Part shown: one piece after another, positions 22,740-33,989 of the stretch | Position numbering within the stretch: the first letter of the stretch is position 1 | Layout: each line of letters opens with the position of its first letter | Source: Holacanthus passer | Taxonomy: Eukaryota; Chordata; Actinopteri; Pomacanthidae | Reading direction: 5' to 3' | DNA length: 64,000 nucleotides | Assembly: GCA_025331565.1 (NCBI GenBank) | Contig: JAFREQ010000166.1 | Coordinates: forward strand, 577,501-641,500 | Position numbers and translations under genes: made by a program | Notes under the pieces: model-generated | What the model was told of the DNA's origin: nothing | What the model saw: only the letters and a program-made list of their open reading frames with translations | Databases searched by the model: none

Positions 22740-23640
22740 CATCCATCCATCCATCCCTTTCCCCCCCATCTCCTCCCCTACCCACTCCCTTTCTTTTCTT
22801 ACTTCCTCCGCCCTTCCTTGCCTCATCTCCCTCTGTCTTCCCTTATTTCCTTCACTTCCTTCTGTCTTCTTTCTGCCTTGTTTCCTCCCTTTTTTCTCTA
22901 TCCTTTTTCCTCATCCCTTCTTCCTCCCTACTCATTCCAAATTTTATCATCTTTTCATTTTCCTCCGTTCAGCTTCTTCTCTCCTTTTCTTTCTTCTTCT
23001 TCATCATCACTGTTGCTCTCCTCATCTCCCACTTTGTCACCTTCTGTCCTCCCTTCTCTTCTCATTCCTCACCCTTTTTGTTCTTCCTCTTCTCCCCACC
23101 TTTTTTCCTTTCTTCCCCGTCTCTCTCCCTTTTCTCTCCTCTTTGCTTTTTCAGCGATTTCTCTCTTTTCTCCTTCCCTCTATCTTTTCCTCATCCTTGC
23201 CTCCCTTCCTCTTCTCATCTTTTTTCTCTTCTGTCCTCCCTTTTGCTCACTCTCCTCACCCCTTTCCCCTTTTTCTCCTCTTTCTTCTCTCTTCACCCTC
23301 CCCACTTCCATCTCTCCTTCCTCCTTCCTTTTCTTACTCCTTTCACATTTTTCTTCTGTTCTCTTTCTCCTCCTTGTTATCTCCATCACCCCCGTCTTCC
23401 CTTCCTCTCTCCTTCTTCTCTTTCTCTTCTTCTCTCACCTCTTCCTTGTCCATCTTCTTCCCCTCTCCTCCTCCATTCCTCTATTTTTCCTTTTCCTCCC
23501 CTCTCTCTTTTCCCTCTCTCACCTTACCTAGTATCTCTCGCTCATCCTCCATCCCTCATTCCTACCCCTCTCTCTTCCTCTTCCTCCCCCTCCTCCCCCT
23601 CTCTCTTCTTCTCCTACCCATTTAAACCTCTCTCGCCTAT
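22740..23640 (+). repeat. ~900-bp polypyrimidine (homopurine:homopyrimidine) tract
   Basis: Almost entirely C and T on this strand, with purines rare and scattered. Made of irregular cctt, cttctt, tcctc and ttcctc words rather than one clean unit, beginning after '(catc)n' at 22739-22758. It keeps three frames open (302 and 345 codons among them) with Ser/Phe/Leu/Pro-only translations, which are composition artefacts. Such tracts can adopt triplex (H-DNA) structures and are hard to assemble. Confidence 0.85.
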
Positions 23641-23734
23641 CATGCATATTCATAAACCTGCAAACATTCCCATCCAATAGTGTTTAATCCCTCCCTGTAT
23701 TAGTGTGTGCGTGTGTGTTTTCTCCCCTTAACCC

Positions 23735-23736
<2 letters not shown>

Positions 23737-23775
<39 letters not shown>

Positions 23776-23780
23776 ACTCC
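23737..23780. repeat. (CA)n microsatellite
   Basis: CA run of about 33 bp followed by imperfect 'cacacact' units. Confidence 0.9.
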
Positions 23781-23789
23781 TCCTCCTCC

Positions 23790-23910
23790 CAAACATCTAG
23801 CAGCTGGCCGACAGATGGGGCCCGCAGCCAAAAAAGCAGCAGCGGCAGCGCCACAAAAATAAAAATTTACAAGACGTCAGTGGAATTTATTTAAGGACAG
23901 GAGGAGGCGA
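23790..23910. promoter_or_regulatory. Candidate conserved regulatory element
   Basis: 'cagctggccgacagatgggg' carries two E-boxes (CAGCTG, CAGATG), followed by 'gcagcagcggcagcgccac' and 'aaaaatttacaagacgtcag' with a CRE-like GACGTC, then 'tggaatttatttaaggac'. Lies between two low-complexity tracts. Candidate only. Confidence 0.3.
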
Positions 23911-25820
23911 TGGGGGTGTGGGGGGCTGCACCTCCTCTTCCTCCTCTTTTTCGCCTCACCTCCCTCCATCACATGCCTTTCTCCCTCATTGCCCGAAATG
24001 CATTAATGTCCATAATTGTTGCAGCTCCGTCCAGAGTCTAGTCAAAACCTCCCATCTTCTGTTCCTTCACTCATTCACTGCATCAGTGGTTCCCACGAGG
24101 GGCCAGGACATGATTTCTGGGGGTAAAAAGTACATTTATTATTGTTCATTTTCTCTTTTCTTGTGAGAATATTTTTGCGTAAAAGGTTGCAAGCATGTAA
24201 GGTTGGGAACTACTGGCCTTCATGATAAAGAATAGTAGTTCATGCTACAGATAGCAGCAGACTGAGGTTTTGGAAACTTATGAATCATCATCATTCAGTC
24301 TCATCACTGATAGTGTTGCTTAACTATAACATATACATTTGTTCAAAGAAAAGCATTGCATTCTGGGATTGTAAGGAAAGCAGTGGACATTGGAACTATG
24401 GACATTCAATTTTCTTGTTCTATTTAGGGCACGACATAATGAACAACATTTAAATTTCAGACACACAGACAAATTTAAAAAAATAAATCTAGCAAAAAAC
24501 AGGATGATACAGAAGGTGGACTAACAGACTGAGCCCAGGTGTAAACCACATCAGTGGGTCTCCATGTCCAAACCAATACTGATTCCTCTGCAGACGGGCA
24601 CTCTGCAGCCTGTGCATACAACTGATTATCAATTATACATACGCAACTGCCTCTCTCAGCACAGTCTTACTGGAATTGACCAGAAAAAGATGACAAATCA
24701 CAGACATTCAAACAAAAATGACCAACAATAAATTAAAAAAAGCTGTGAACGCAGCAGCAGGTGCAACAAGCATATAAACACCAAATAGCCTCACATTCCT
24801 TATGACATGACTGTTTTGTCCAGCCTATTTATATCAGAGGGGGTAGACTAAATAAATGACACGCCGCAACAGCAGCACACACCACATCCTCCAAAATGAT
24901 CAGACAGTTGAATCAACACCTAAAAGAGTTTCAGCAAAAACTGAACTTTAGGACCTTCATGAACTATTCACACACGAAATCGGATATACAGATATATATA
25001 AAGAGAAGAAGATTATTTGAATGAGTTAACTGATAACTGTGTGGTGAAATGTGGTGTGTGACAATAATCCAAAATTGTATAATCTGTAATATGACTGGAA
25101 TTAGTTACTGGGTTTGTTTCTCACTTCTCCTTCACACTTTCTTTTTCTAACTTTATAAACGACCATTCCAGCTTTTTTAATTTTCTGATTGATTGATTAA
25201 CAGTTGGTACGATCTATCATATCCGCTTTTATTCCCGTCATTGTTCTGTTAATGTTGTTATCTATTGCAACATAATAAACTTTTGATTTGTTTTTATTTT
25301 CTTTAAATTTGGAACGTTAAAGTGTGTAATTAATTTTTCAACAATCCATCAAAAACAGTTGCATTATTCAGTCACTTTGCTATTATTCATTGTTATTTTC
25401 TTCCTTCAGCCTCTTGCTCGTTTCTCCTCTATAAGATTACTTCAAGACTCAGTTCTTATTTTTTTTGTAAAACTGACTTTTAATTGAAATATTTGGGCCT
25501 TTTTTTGAACATTGTCATCATCATCATATTATTAGTGCTGAGTGCATTTTAAGTCATAAAAATGAAACATTTCCTTGTGTCCTTGTGTCGCACTGGTAAG
25601 ACGTTTCACTTTTTTTTTTTTGCTTTTCCTCCATCATGTCTTCATTTCTGACCCTCTTTCGCTCAGCTGCTTTTAATCAGTGTGTGTCTCTGTTTGTGTA
25701 TGTACATGCATGAGCGTGTGCGCGTTCTCTACGTATGTGATATATTAGAACCAATGTCAATTTTAGGGAAATTCGCTCAGCCCTCCCCTCCATTTACTCC
25801 ACTAACACCCATACCTGCTG
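23911..25820. other. Intergenic, nothing firm
   Basis: Phrases such as 'atcagtggttcccacgaggg' (about 24082), 'ggttgggaactactgg' (about 24202) and 'gcattctgggattgtaagg' (about 24357) resemble dispersed fish repeats but are too decayed to class. The remainder is AT-rich with no recognised gene. Confidence 0.45.
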
Positions 25821-25978
25821 ACACACACACACACACACACACACACAAATTGAGAGTAGCAGAAGGAGAGAGGAGGGGGAGTAAAAATGAGGTGGAAATT
25901 GGAGAAGTGGTGAAGTGAAGGGAGGAGTGAGATGATGTTTTCAGTCTGCTGAGGCTGCAGGTGGATTTTCTTTGGCCA

Positions 25979-26025
<47 letters not shown>

Positions 26026-26296
26026 TCACTGTGTCACTCCCTCTCCTGTGCTTCCATTGGCAAACATACGTGGAAGGGGCAGAGGGGCTACAAGAAGAGG
26101 AGAAAAGGAGGACAGGGAAGTGAGTGAAAAAAAGAGGATAAAACAGAGGAGAGAAAGAGCAAAAGGAAGGAAGATGAGAAAGAGGGAAGTTGAAAAGGAA
26201 GAAATAACAGGGAGAAAGAGAAGTGAAAAAAACATGAGAGGAGACTAGAAGGAGACTCATCCCCAGGGGGCACTGTTTGTCCTTGTAGCAAAAACC

Positions 26297-26334
<38 letters not shown>
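25821..26334. repeat. Cluster of simple repeats: CA, CT, purine-rich, CA
   Basis: (CA)n at about 25820-25847; a 37-bp uninterrupted (CT)n at about 25985-26021; an irregular A/G-rich stretch at about 26070-26250; and (CA)n at 26297-26334. Long frames on both strands across this cluster are composition artefacts. Confidence 0.85.
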
Positions 26335-26336
<2 letters not shown>

Positions 26337-27189
26337 AAGAGAAACGAAAGGAAGAAGAAAACAGGTGACAAATAACTTTGGTCAGAAATAAATCAACTTG
26401 ACTTCCACTCAGTTTATTGTTTCCTGTTGTCAAGGTGTTTACACACCAAGTGAAAAAAAAAACGACAACAAAATCAGATTTTATTAACTCAGAAACTCCA
26501 CGACTGTTCTAAATGTGAAGGATTGAAATAGATAGTGAAGGGGATGAACTGCCCTGAACACCTGTACCATATAAAGACACATGCACACAGTATACTGACG
26601 CCTTTCACATGCTAAATCTGCATGGCTACATCGCATGTGGTGATATTTCCAAATGATTTGTGTGTTGTTGTGTGAACAGTTAAGACAAAGCTTGTGATTG
26701 GCTGGGGAAGAGAAACAGGTAGATGTGATGAGCCACCTATGATTGGCTAAGTCAATTATAAGAGAGTGGCACTGGCATCATCATCATCATCATCATTATT
26801 ATTATTATTATTATTATTGTTGTTATTATCAGAGGTGGAATAAGTTTTCTCATCCTTTAAGTAAAATTAGCATTACTTTAATGTAAAATTACTCTGTTAG
26901 TGTGTAAGCAGCCTTTTATTAGTGTGGGTGGTCATGGTAGAGATACTTTACGTACTGGTAGTTTCCTCTTTTCACTACTTTCCAAAAGGAAATGTGGTGA
27001 AGTAGAAGTCTAAAGTAGCACAAAATGGAAAAACTCAAGTAAAGTACAGACATCTAAAAATATTCCCATACTATAACACAGTACTTGGATAAATGTTTAT
27101 AGTCAGTCACAGTTACCATTGCAAGAGCTTATATATATAATAAACTTAAACAATAAGGAAATAAATACAAGAGCACAAGAAATACATTT
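26335..27189. other. Intergenic with trinucleotide repeat
   Basis: An (ATC)n run passing into (ATT)n lies at about 26774-26820. No gene recognised. Confidence 0.55.
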
Positions 27190-27700
27190 TAAGTGTATAT
27201 TCTACAGCCCTGTTTATGGCCCTGTTTGGAGACTAATGATATGTCTGGGTACTTAAGCTACATACTAACATCAGTATGCCAATATGCTCACAATCAGGAT
27301 GCTAACATGCTGATGCTTAGCAGGTATAATGTTTACCATGTTCCCCCTCTTGGCTTAGTGTGTTCGCATGCTAACAATTGCTAATTAGCACTAAACAGAA
27401 AGTATAGTGGAAGCTGATAGTGATTGCATTAGTTTTGCAGGTATTTGTTCATAAACTAAAGCAATGGACAAATGAAACTTTGACCTGATGATGGCGCTAG
27501 ATGAAAAGTCACAGAGGGACACCAGAGTTATTACAATTCATCCTGTAGCCATCATTAATGTCAGCATCAGATCTTATCCACGACATTTATTCAAAACCAC
27601 AAATGTCAACCTGCTGGTGGCGCTGAAGGGGAAGTCAAGGAATCACCAAAGTCAGTAGGATTCATCCTCCGGGGATCACGAATGTCTAGAAAAATTCCAT
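27190..27700 (+). repeat. R1-family interspersed repeat, copy 2 (most complete)
   Basis: The longest copy in the window. It has a GCTAAC-rich 5' part ('ggatgctaacatgctgatgc', 'tagcaggtataatgtttacc', 'ttgctaattagcac'), then 'gttttgcaggtatttg', 'tttgacctgatgatggcgct', two 'agatgaaaagtca/ggggaagtcaagg' blocks, and 'gattcatcctccggggatca'. The other copies align to sub-segments of this. No coding potential. Confidence 0.65.
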
Positions 27701-27929
27701 TTTAAATTCCATTTTATTCAGTTGCTCTAATGAAATAAAATTAGGACATAAAGGATGTCGGTTCTAGTTTAATACAAATGTTAAGAGTAAAACTAAAAGT
27801 CAACTTCTCAAAAAAAAAAAAAACCCCAAAATACAGACAGTTTAAAAAGTGGTCAGAGGGTAAAACTGCTTGTTCCTATTGGCTGGCAGTATGAGAGGGC
27901 CCAGGCCCCTTTGATGGCATTGGTTGGTC
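27701..27929. other. Intergenic, nothing recognised
   Basis: AT-rich with a poly-A run at about 27812-27823. Confidence 0.5.
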
Positions 27930-28045
27930 TGTTCACTATTCATCTGACTGCAATGAATTTTGTGTAAATATTATGTATCCCCAGATGATGAACTTTTTTT
28001 AATGACCCCACCACATTTTCTCTAGTGCCACCCTCAAAACAAGAT
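27930..28045 (-). repeat. R1-family fragment, opposite orientation
   Basis: 'aatgaattttgtgtaaatat' , 'ccccagatgatgaa' and 'tctagtgccaccctcaaaac' are inverted, degraded versions of the 'gaatgtctg..aaaattcatt', 'ttcatcctctgggg' and 'ggtggcgctaga' blocks of copy 2. It lies 230 bp from copy 2 in opposite orientation. Confidence 0.45.
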
Positions 28046-28684
28046 TCATGTTTTCAGCACCACTACTTATAAGGCTCTAAGAAAAATAAAATCATCTGTA
28101 TATTGTTTGTTCATCACATCACATTACGGCTTGAACACTACAACCTCTAGAGGACGCTAGCAACACAAAATTCTTGTTACAGTTATTTACTGTGAAAAAT
28201 AAATATCCAAGCAGTCATGCATTCTGTTTCGAGTCCAATGAGATCAGGTGTGTTTATTTTGTAGACCTTTTCATCCCTTCCCCCTGCTGCCCACCTGCGC
28301 TGCACCTGACGTCAACCCCACTGAGACACACACTCGTGGTCAACACAACAAACACACATACAGGCAGACAGGCACGCAAACACGCTCACTAACAAACACA
28401 CAAAACACCCCTGAGCTACACCGTACAGTACAGCACCATCATCATCTCTGTCTCCCATTTGAATTCTTTTCAAAGCATTTATTCCTTCAAAGAGACATTC
28501 ATAGCAACTAAAGCCCAACTTGTGCCCCCCAGCACACACACACACACACACCCGCACACATTTTTGTCCCCATCTGGTCACCATTCAGCAGGATGCATGC
28601 TCTCTCTGTAGCTGTGTGTTGAAGCGAACACTCTCACAACCCTCAGTCAGCTCTGTTCTGCAAAGGTTCACGTTTTGATCTTTG
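28046..28684. other. Intergenic with CA repeats
   Basis: CA-rich DNA at 28320-28405 and a (CA)n run at about 28532-28550. No gene recognised. Confidence 0.5.
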
Positions 28685-28880
28685 ACCTTTAATGACTTCT
28701 ATTGGTGGCCGACGGGAACTGCAACGAGATTTATAGACTATGGCCGTCTTGCTATTTATTAAGTATTGGTTCACAGGAATTTTATGGCAAGTCTCATGCA
28801 GAGACGGGCATGAGTGAGACAATGGAGTGAGATGAAATGATGATCACTTTCATCTTCCAGGACAGAGATCCAGTCCAGGA
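28685..28880. promoter_or_regulatory. Candidate conserved regulatory element
   Basis: A unique stretch with 'tattggtggccgacgggaac', 'gcaacgagatttatagacta', 'tggccgtcttgctatttatt' and 'gaaatgatgatcactttcat'. No repeat signature. Inference from composition only. Confidence 0.25.
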
Positions 28881-29108
28881 TGTGTTTAGCAAATGCTATT
28901 TGAAAAACTGCATCCACATGTGAACTGGAGTACGTGTCTCACTCTGAAGTGCCATAATCAGAAAGTTCTCTGCATAAGATGCTGAGTTACAGAGTCAGCT
29001 TGTATTTATGTAAAATAGAAATCAGACTTTTCATACATTTAAAACCTCATAACTCGCTCTGCATCCACAGGTAATTTTCCCTCAACAAGAGTTCATTCAT
29101 GGCTGGAT

Positions 29109-29148
<40 letters not shown>

Positions 29149-30184
29149 GTTTCCGTGTGTGTGAATGCCCAGGGGCCCTGGTTGACAGGATCTAAAATAA
29201 GCAGCTTTTTTTTCTGGTTCCAAGCAGCCACCTGTGGACAGCACTGTGTTTGTGAGTGTGTGTGTGTGTGTGTGTGTGTGCACGCAGTGTGTATCAGTGT
29301 GTGTTTTCATTGGATATCTCACTGTGTGGTTTGTGTGTTTCAATATGGTTTCATGTGTATTTCTGAGTGTTTTCATGTTCTGCTTTACAGATTTGTGTGT
29401 TTTAGCGCATGTTCTCATGTTTTGCTCCCCCTCCCTCTGGTTTCCCTTATTTGGAAAGGGTGGGTTTCTGGTCATCCAGCCCTCCATATGTTGTTACTAA
29501 CTGAGCTGTTCCACTCGCAGAGTCCAAACCAAAACCAGTGGTAGAAGAAACGCCCCAGAATATATTGCAAATGAGGCTGAAGACAGCTGACAAAACAAGT
29601 GGAAATGACCAAAGATTTGCACAAATGTAAGAACATGTATGAAAAAGAAAAGAATTTGAATATCTTTGGAACACACAATCTCAAATTCTCAAATAAAAGC
29701 TGGTCCTCTTATAAAAGTCTGAGGACAGGTTGAAAAATGGAAGGCCGTGAAAATGATACAAACCAGTATTTCAGTGATGTGAAGTGTATTCATCTGGTTA
29801 TCCAGATTTTACAATAATATTTCTATATTAGTGAAAATAAAAGTTATATAGACTAAAAATGTGGTTGTGTGTGTGTGTGTTGGTTGTGTGTGTGGGTACT
29901 CCTCACCCCCTCTCTCACCCCTCTCTCCCATCTCCCTGTGTGTTGACGTCAGTATCGGTGGTGAACCAGACCACAGAGTCTGCCTGCAGAGCCCTTTGAT
30001 CCCACACTCCACTCTATTAGAGCTCTCATATGGACTTCACATCACATGCACACGCACACACACACACACATACACACATACACACTTGGTCTGTAACCCG
30101 TAATTTGTGTGTGGTTTAATAAAGTTCTGTATGACAGACGGACAGAGTGATGAACTGGCCTGTCAGGTGGACAAAGGCTTTACA
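28881..30184. other. Intergenic with several GT/CA tracts
   Basis: (GT)n at 29111-29143 and about 29255-29281, GT-rich at 29862-29890, CA-rich at about 30049-30083. All longer frames run through these tracts. No gene recognised. Confidence 0.6.
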
Positions 30185-30645
30185 TTCATAATACACAATC
30201 ATACTATCATACTCAAGTACTATACTGTGATACTATGAAATCTATTACATTGATACATTATCATATTGCAGAATTACATTATCATGCCACTGAGCTAAAC
30301 CGCATGAATACAACATGAAGCTACATGATCATACAACAGAACTATATCATTATGCCACAGGACAACAATATTACCCTGAAGAATTGTATTATTATGCTAC
30401 AGAATAACATTATTATACGTCAGAACAGAATTACACTGTTGCCAACAGAACTACACTGCCATTCTATAGAACTACATTGTCAATCTATAGAACTACATTT
30501 TCATACCATAGAACTACACTATCATCCATTGAACTAGATTGGCTTAGTATAACCATAACTACATTGAACTATATTGTCATAATCTAAAACATTACCACAC
30601 CACAGAACTACACTATCATACTGTGAACTTGACTGTCATACCATA

Positions 30646-30830
30646 CTGGCAGCTAGGTAAAGCAGGTCGTCTACTGATCAGAAGGTCAGTGGTTTGATCC
30701 CTGGCTGTGTGTGTGTGAACGTGTAAGCATAGAAATATTGTTTGTATAGAAAACACTGTAATGCTCCTGATGGGCAGGTCGGCACCTTGCATGGCAACCT
30801 CTGCCAGAATTACATCATCACAGCACAGCA
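30646..30830 (+). mobile_element. tRNA-headed SINE, internally deleted
   Basis: Inside the minisatellite. Starts 'ggcagctaggtaaagcaggt' (a degraded box A, about 30653-30664), then 'cagaaggtcagtggtttgat' with box B GGTTTGATCC (30691-30700, consensus GGTTCGANTCC). After a gap it continues as 'ctcctgatgggcaggtcggc' and 'accttgcatggcaacctctg'. The spacing of A and B boxes is that of RNA polymerase III tRNA-type promoters. I recognise the sequence as a common fish SINE with its middle part missing or replaced. Probably inactive. Confidence 0.65.
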
Positions 30831-31110
30831 CTGTATTATGAGTGCTTTACGACCATTCCCACATAATAAATGTATTGTGTTTGAATGGTCGTTTCATAGG
30901 TTGATTTACACTTTCATACCATAGAACTATACTGATATTATGGAATTGACCGAGATCACCATACTATTACCAGAACTTGCAACTACATTGTACAACCATA
31001 GAGCTACATTGTCAATATATAACAAAAATATATCATAGCATAGAATCACTTTATCAGGAAGTTGAATTTCACTCTCATACCACAGACCTACATTGTCATA
31101 CCCTCAAAAC

Positions 31111-31245
31111 TAAATCAGAATCAGCTTTATTAACCAAGTGTGTGTGCACATGCCTTGACTCTAGTCTTAAGTTGCTCTGAATGTTGAGGAGAGATAGCGA
31201 TACAAACAGACTTACAATAAAACAAGACATAAAGACAGGTGAAAT
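31111..31245. repeat. R7-family repeat, copy 1 ('atcagctttatt' type)
   Basis: 'taaatcagaatcagctttat' 'taaccaagtgtgtgtgcaca' matches 52720-52770 ('tctcagaatcagctttattg', 'gccaggtatgtgaacacata') and 31592-31640. A known-looking fish dispersed repeat, often the start of a LINE-type 3' region read in reverse. Family not assigned. Confidence 0.55.
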
Positions 31246-31591
31246 AAACTATTATGATCTCATCATAAAACTACATTGTTATACTTACTACTTTTTCACA
31301 CCATAGAATTACATCATCATACCATAGAGCTACGGTGTTATATTAAAGAACTACATTTTCATACAACAGAACTACATCATTATGCCATAGAACTATGCTG
31401 TCATACCATAGAACTATGCTGTCATACTAAAGAACCACATTATCATATCACAGAGCTACATTATCATAATATGGAATGGGACTAGATTACCATACTATTA
31501 CCATAAGTACATTGTAATACCATAGAACTACATGCTCATACCATGGAATCACATTATCATGATGTAGAAAGTTATCAAACCATAAATAAAC

Positions 31592-31725
31592 TAAATCAGT
31601 CAGAAACAGCTTTATAAGTGTGTGTACGCATACAGAAACCTGTTAGACTTGCTGGATGGCCAAATAAGAAACAAAGATAAGAAAGGTAACATAAACAAAT
31701 AAACAGAACTATTATGATCATAAAA
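31592..31725. repeat. R7-family repeat, copy 2, duplicated with its host array
   Basis: 'taaatcagtcagaaacagct' 'ttataagtgtgtgtacgcat'. Its flanks on both sides match those of the copy at 31111, so it most likely arose by duplication of the surrounding minisatellite and not by a second insertion. Confidence 0.55.
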
Positions 31726-31880
31726 CCAAAAAACAACATCTTTATATCATAGAACTGCACAGTCATATTAAAAAACTACATGATCATACAACAGAGCCAC
31801 ATTAATATATCATAGAACTGCATAGCCAAGCCATTATCATAGCAGAGAGCTGTATTGTCATATTAAAGAACTAGTCCAGA

Positions 31881-32304
31881 GACACTTCATACTAGCATTC
31901 TACTACTTCTACTAATAGAAATGATTGTATAATGTTTTCAGAAAATGTCACGCTTTTAAAGTAAAGTCAGGTTCTCTCATCAAAGTCACTTTCCATTAGT
32001 AATTAAACATGCGGATGTTCATGTACACATGAAATTGGACATGTAGATTCTATAGATTACATACAATTACACTTGGGTGGCTAGTGCCAAAAGCAATCTG
32101 CAGAAACCAGTTAAATGCAAACACACATCCAGCTGGATGAGTACAACTCAGGATAATATCAGCAAACGGTGTCCAACTCAGGACTATATACACTGTCATG
32201 CCATAAAAATCCAGACTATGACATGTGGTCAGAAACTTCAGTTGGTGGACCTCGAGTTATGACTAATTTGTAAAACTACTATTTCCATGGTCAAGAATAA
32301 ACTT
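31881..32304. other. Intergenic, nothing recognised
   Basis: No gene, RNA or repeat family recognised. Confidence 0.5.
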
Positions 32305-32787
32305 AACCCATAAGAACCCATGGTGACATGAGTGTAACAAACACTTTGAATGCCCTAAACTCTTCCTTATACAGCTTTATGCTCGACCTTAACTCATTAA
32401 GTCCTTAAACCACATATACTAAACATCCTGTTGTGGTGGTCATGTGACTGTGACAGGAAGTGTCTGCAGCAAAAGTGAAGGAAGTAGCTAATTTCAAACA
32501 GGTAAATTTTAACCCATGTAAAGTGCCAATGCTTTAATGTGTCCTGTATTACATTTAACCTTCTGACCATATTTCTTGAACAAATTAATACAAAACAGTA
32601 AATATAAGTATAATTAAGAAAAATATAATATAAAATATAATTAAAAACCATATAAAATATTATGAATTCTTATATAAATATTTTAAAAGAAAAATCAGAA
32701 ATGTGCTCTTAGTGGTCCACTTGGTCTGTGGTGTATCCCCCATAATTTTCCAGAAAGTTATAAAATGGGTCTGGGCTCTTATGGGTT
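32305..32787. mobile_element. Non-autonomous DNA transposon, piggyBac-like termini
   Basis: The left end 'aacccataagaaccca' (32305-32320) and right end 'tgggctcttatgggtt' (32772-32787) are inverted repeats matching at 15 of 16 positions. The left end is preceded so as to read TTAACCC, while the right reads GGGTTGA. This would fit a TTAA target site with one mutated copy, as for piggyBac elements. The 483-bp interior is AT-rich and has no transposase. The piggyBac assignment is inference from the termini. Confidence 0.6.
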
Positions 32788-33989
32788 GATGTTGCAATTG
32801 CAAGTAAAGTGCTGATACCACTATTTAGAACAAACGTCTGTGGATGGTAACAGCAGAAACATTTGTAAATGACAGAAACAAACAGAACAGTTCACAGCCA
32901 GAAGCTTGTGGGGAGAAAGCTGTTTATATATGTAAAAGGTGTTACCTTCTTATTAGAGTCTGATAAACAGTTTTCCACTCAGGTGAACAGTGTGGACGAT
33001 TATTCTCCGACAACTTCACAACAACACGACAATTGAGGGGACATAAATAATTCCCCAGTAGAGATCAAATTATCAGCTGGCAGTTATTTAAAGTGCTCAG
33101 ATTTTCATGCAGGTCTCCCTTTCTTCTCGTCTTCTTGCCTTTCTCCCTCTTCTCTTCTCGCCCTCCTCCCCGATGAGAGGTGAAAATTTACCCAAAGGGA
33201 GTCTCTCTTTCCTTCCCTCTCTCCTGCTCGTGTCTTCACACCTTCCACATCAGTTCTGCCAAGTTTCCCCCAAAGGTGTGCTGCAGCTCGCTGACTTGCC
33301 GCAGGAAATGATAACAAGCTCAGAAGAAAATTTTATCGCCCGTTCAAACTGTTAATTTTCCAAATTAGCAGCTAACTGGCTTTGTTTGAGGAAATTCGGA
33401 CTCATGCTGCATTTATTGTTGCAGCTCTTTACTCGCTTCATACTTTCCAGCAGCAGTATTAAATAAGAAGTTAAAATATCTGGAAAGGCAAACATTTGTT
33501 AGATTTCGTTATCTCAAGTTACAGAAAAGTAAACAAAATTCTACATTTCTCATTCGCTTTCAACTCAGCTGCACCTGATTTGAACATCTAATCAGCCAGA
33601 AAGTTTGGATGATTTGAATAGCTGTTCAACATATGCACTTTTACGTTTGTTAAAAAGACGCAGTTCAGGTGAGAAAGTCTCACGTTCACAGCTTTCGTCT
33701 TCTTTCGCTGCTCATCCTCTCACGCTGCTGCTGTTACACTCTCTCTTTGCTTTCATGAAGGTAATTAATAAGTCAGCGGGGGTCCATGAGCATTTGATGC
33801 CAAAAAGGTGTTCCTACATTTTTTTGTGAAAACGATTGCTCCTGCAATTAGTGTACTTTGCTTCATTAATGTGTTCATTGTGCAGTTTATTAGCATTTTG
33901 AAGCCACACAGACGTGGGTGAGGAGCAAGTGAGGAGCAGGCAGGAGGACAAGTAGGAGGAAGGAGGTGTCGGGAGGAGGATGCTGCTGG
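32788..33989. other. Intergenic, nothing firm
   Basis: A pyrimidine-rich patch at 33110-33240 and a unique block at 33330-33470 ('ttttatcgcccgttcaaact', 'tccaaattagcagctaactg') that could be regulatory. No gene recognised. Confidence 0.45.

Larger units (their letters stand above)
30185..31880. repeat. 1.7-kb degenerate ~20-bp minisatellite with higher-order copies
   Basis: Units read 'catagaactacattgtcata' with heavy drift ('ccatagaactacactatcat', 'acagaactacatcattatgc', 'agaactatgctgtcatacc'). Larger blocks repeat too: 'ccatactattacca' at about 30959 and 31490, and the 'taaatcag..cagctttat' block at about 31111 and 31592. The latter is followed in both cases by 'attatgatc(tcat)cataaaac'. 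This implies duplication of segments of roughly 480-530 bp after other elements had inserted. No coding; frames here give repetitive ELHYHTIEL-type peptides that are not genes. Confidence 0.75.

Noticed and set aside
22623..23680. Frames of 302 and 345 codons rich in Ser, Phe, Leu and Pro
   Set aside because: All frames are open because the tract is nearly all pyrimidine, so stops (which need A or G) are rare. No membrane-protein pattern beyond composition.
25802..26371. 189-codon minus-strand frame
   Set aside because: Runs across CA, CT and purine-rich simple repeats; translation is VCVCVC and EREREREE-type filler.
30185..31880. CRISPR-like repeat/spacer appearance
   Set aside because: Units are heavily drifted, spacers are not regular, and the context is vertebrate DNA with a SINE inside; it is a minisatellite.
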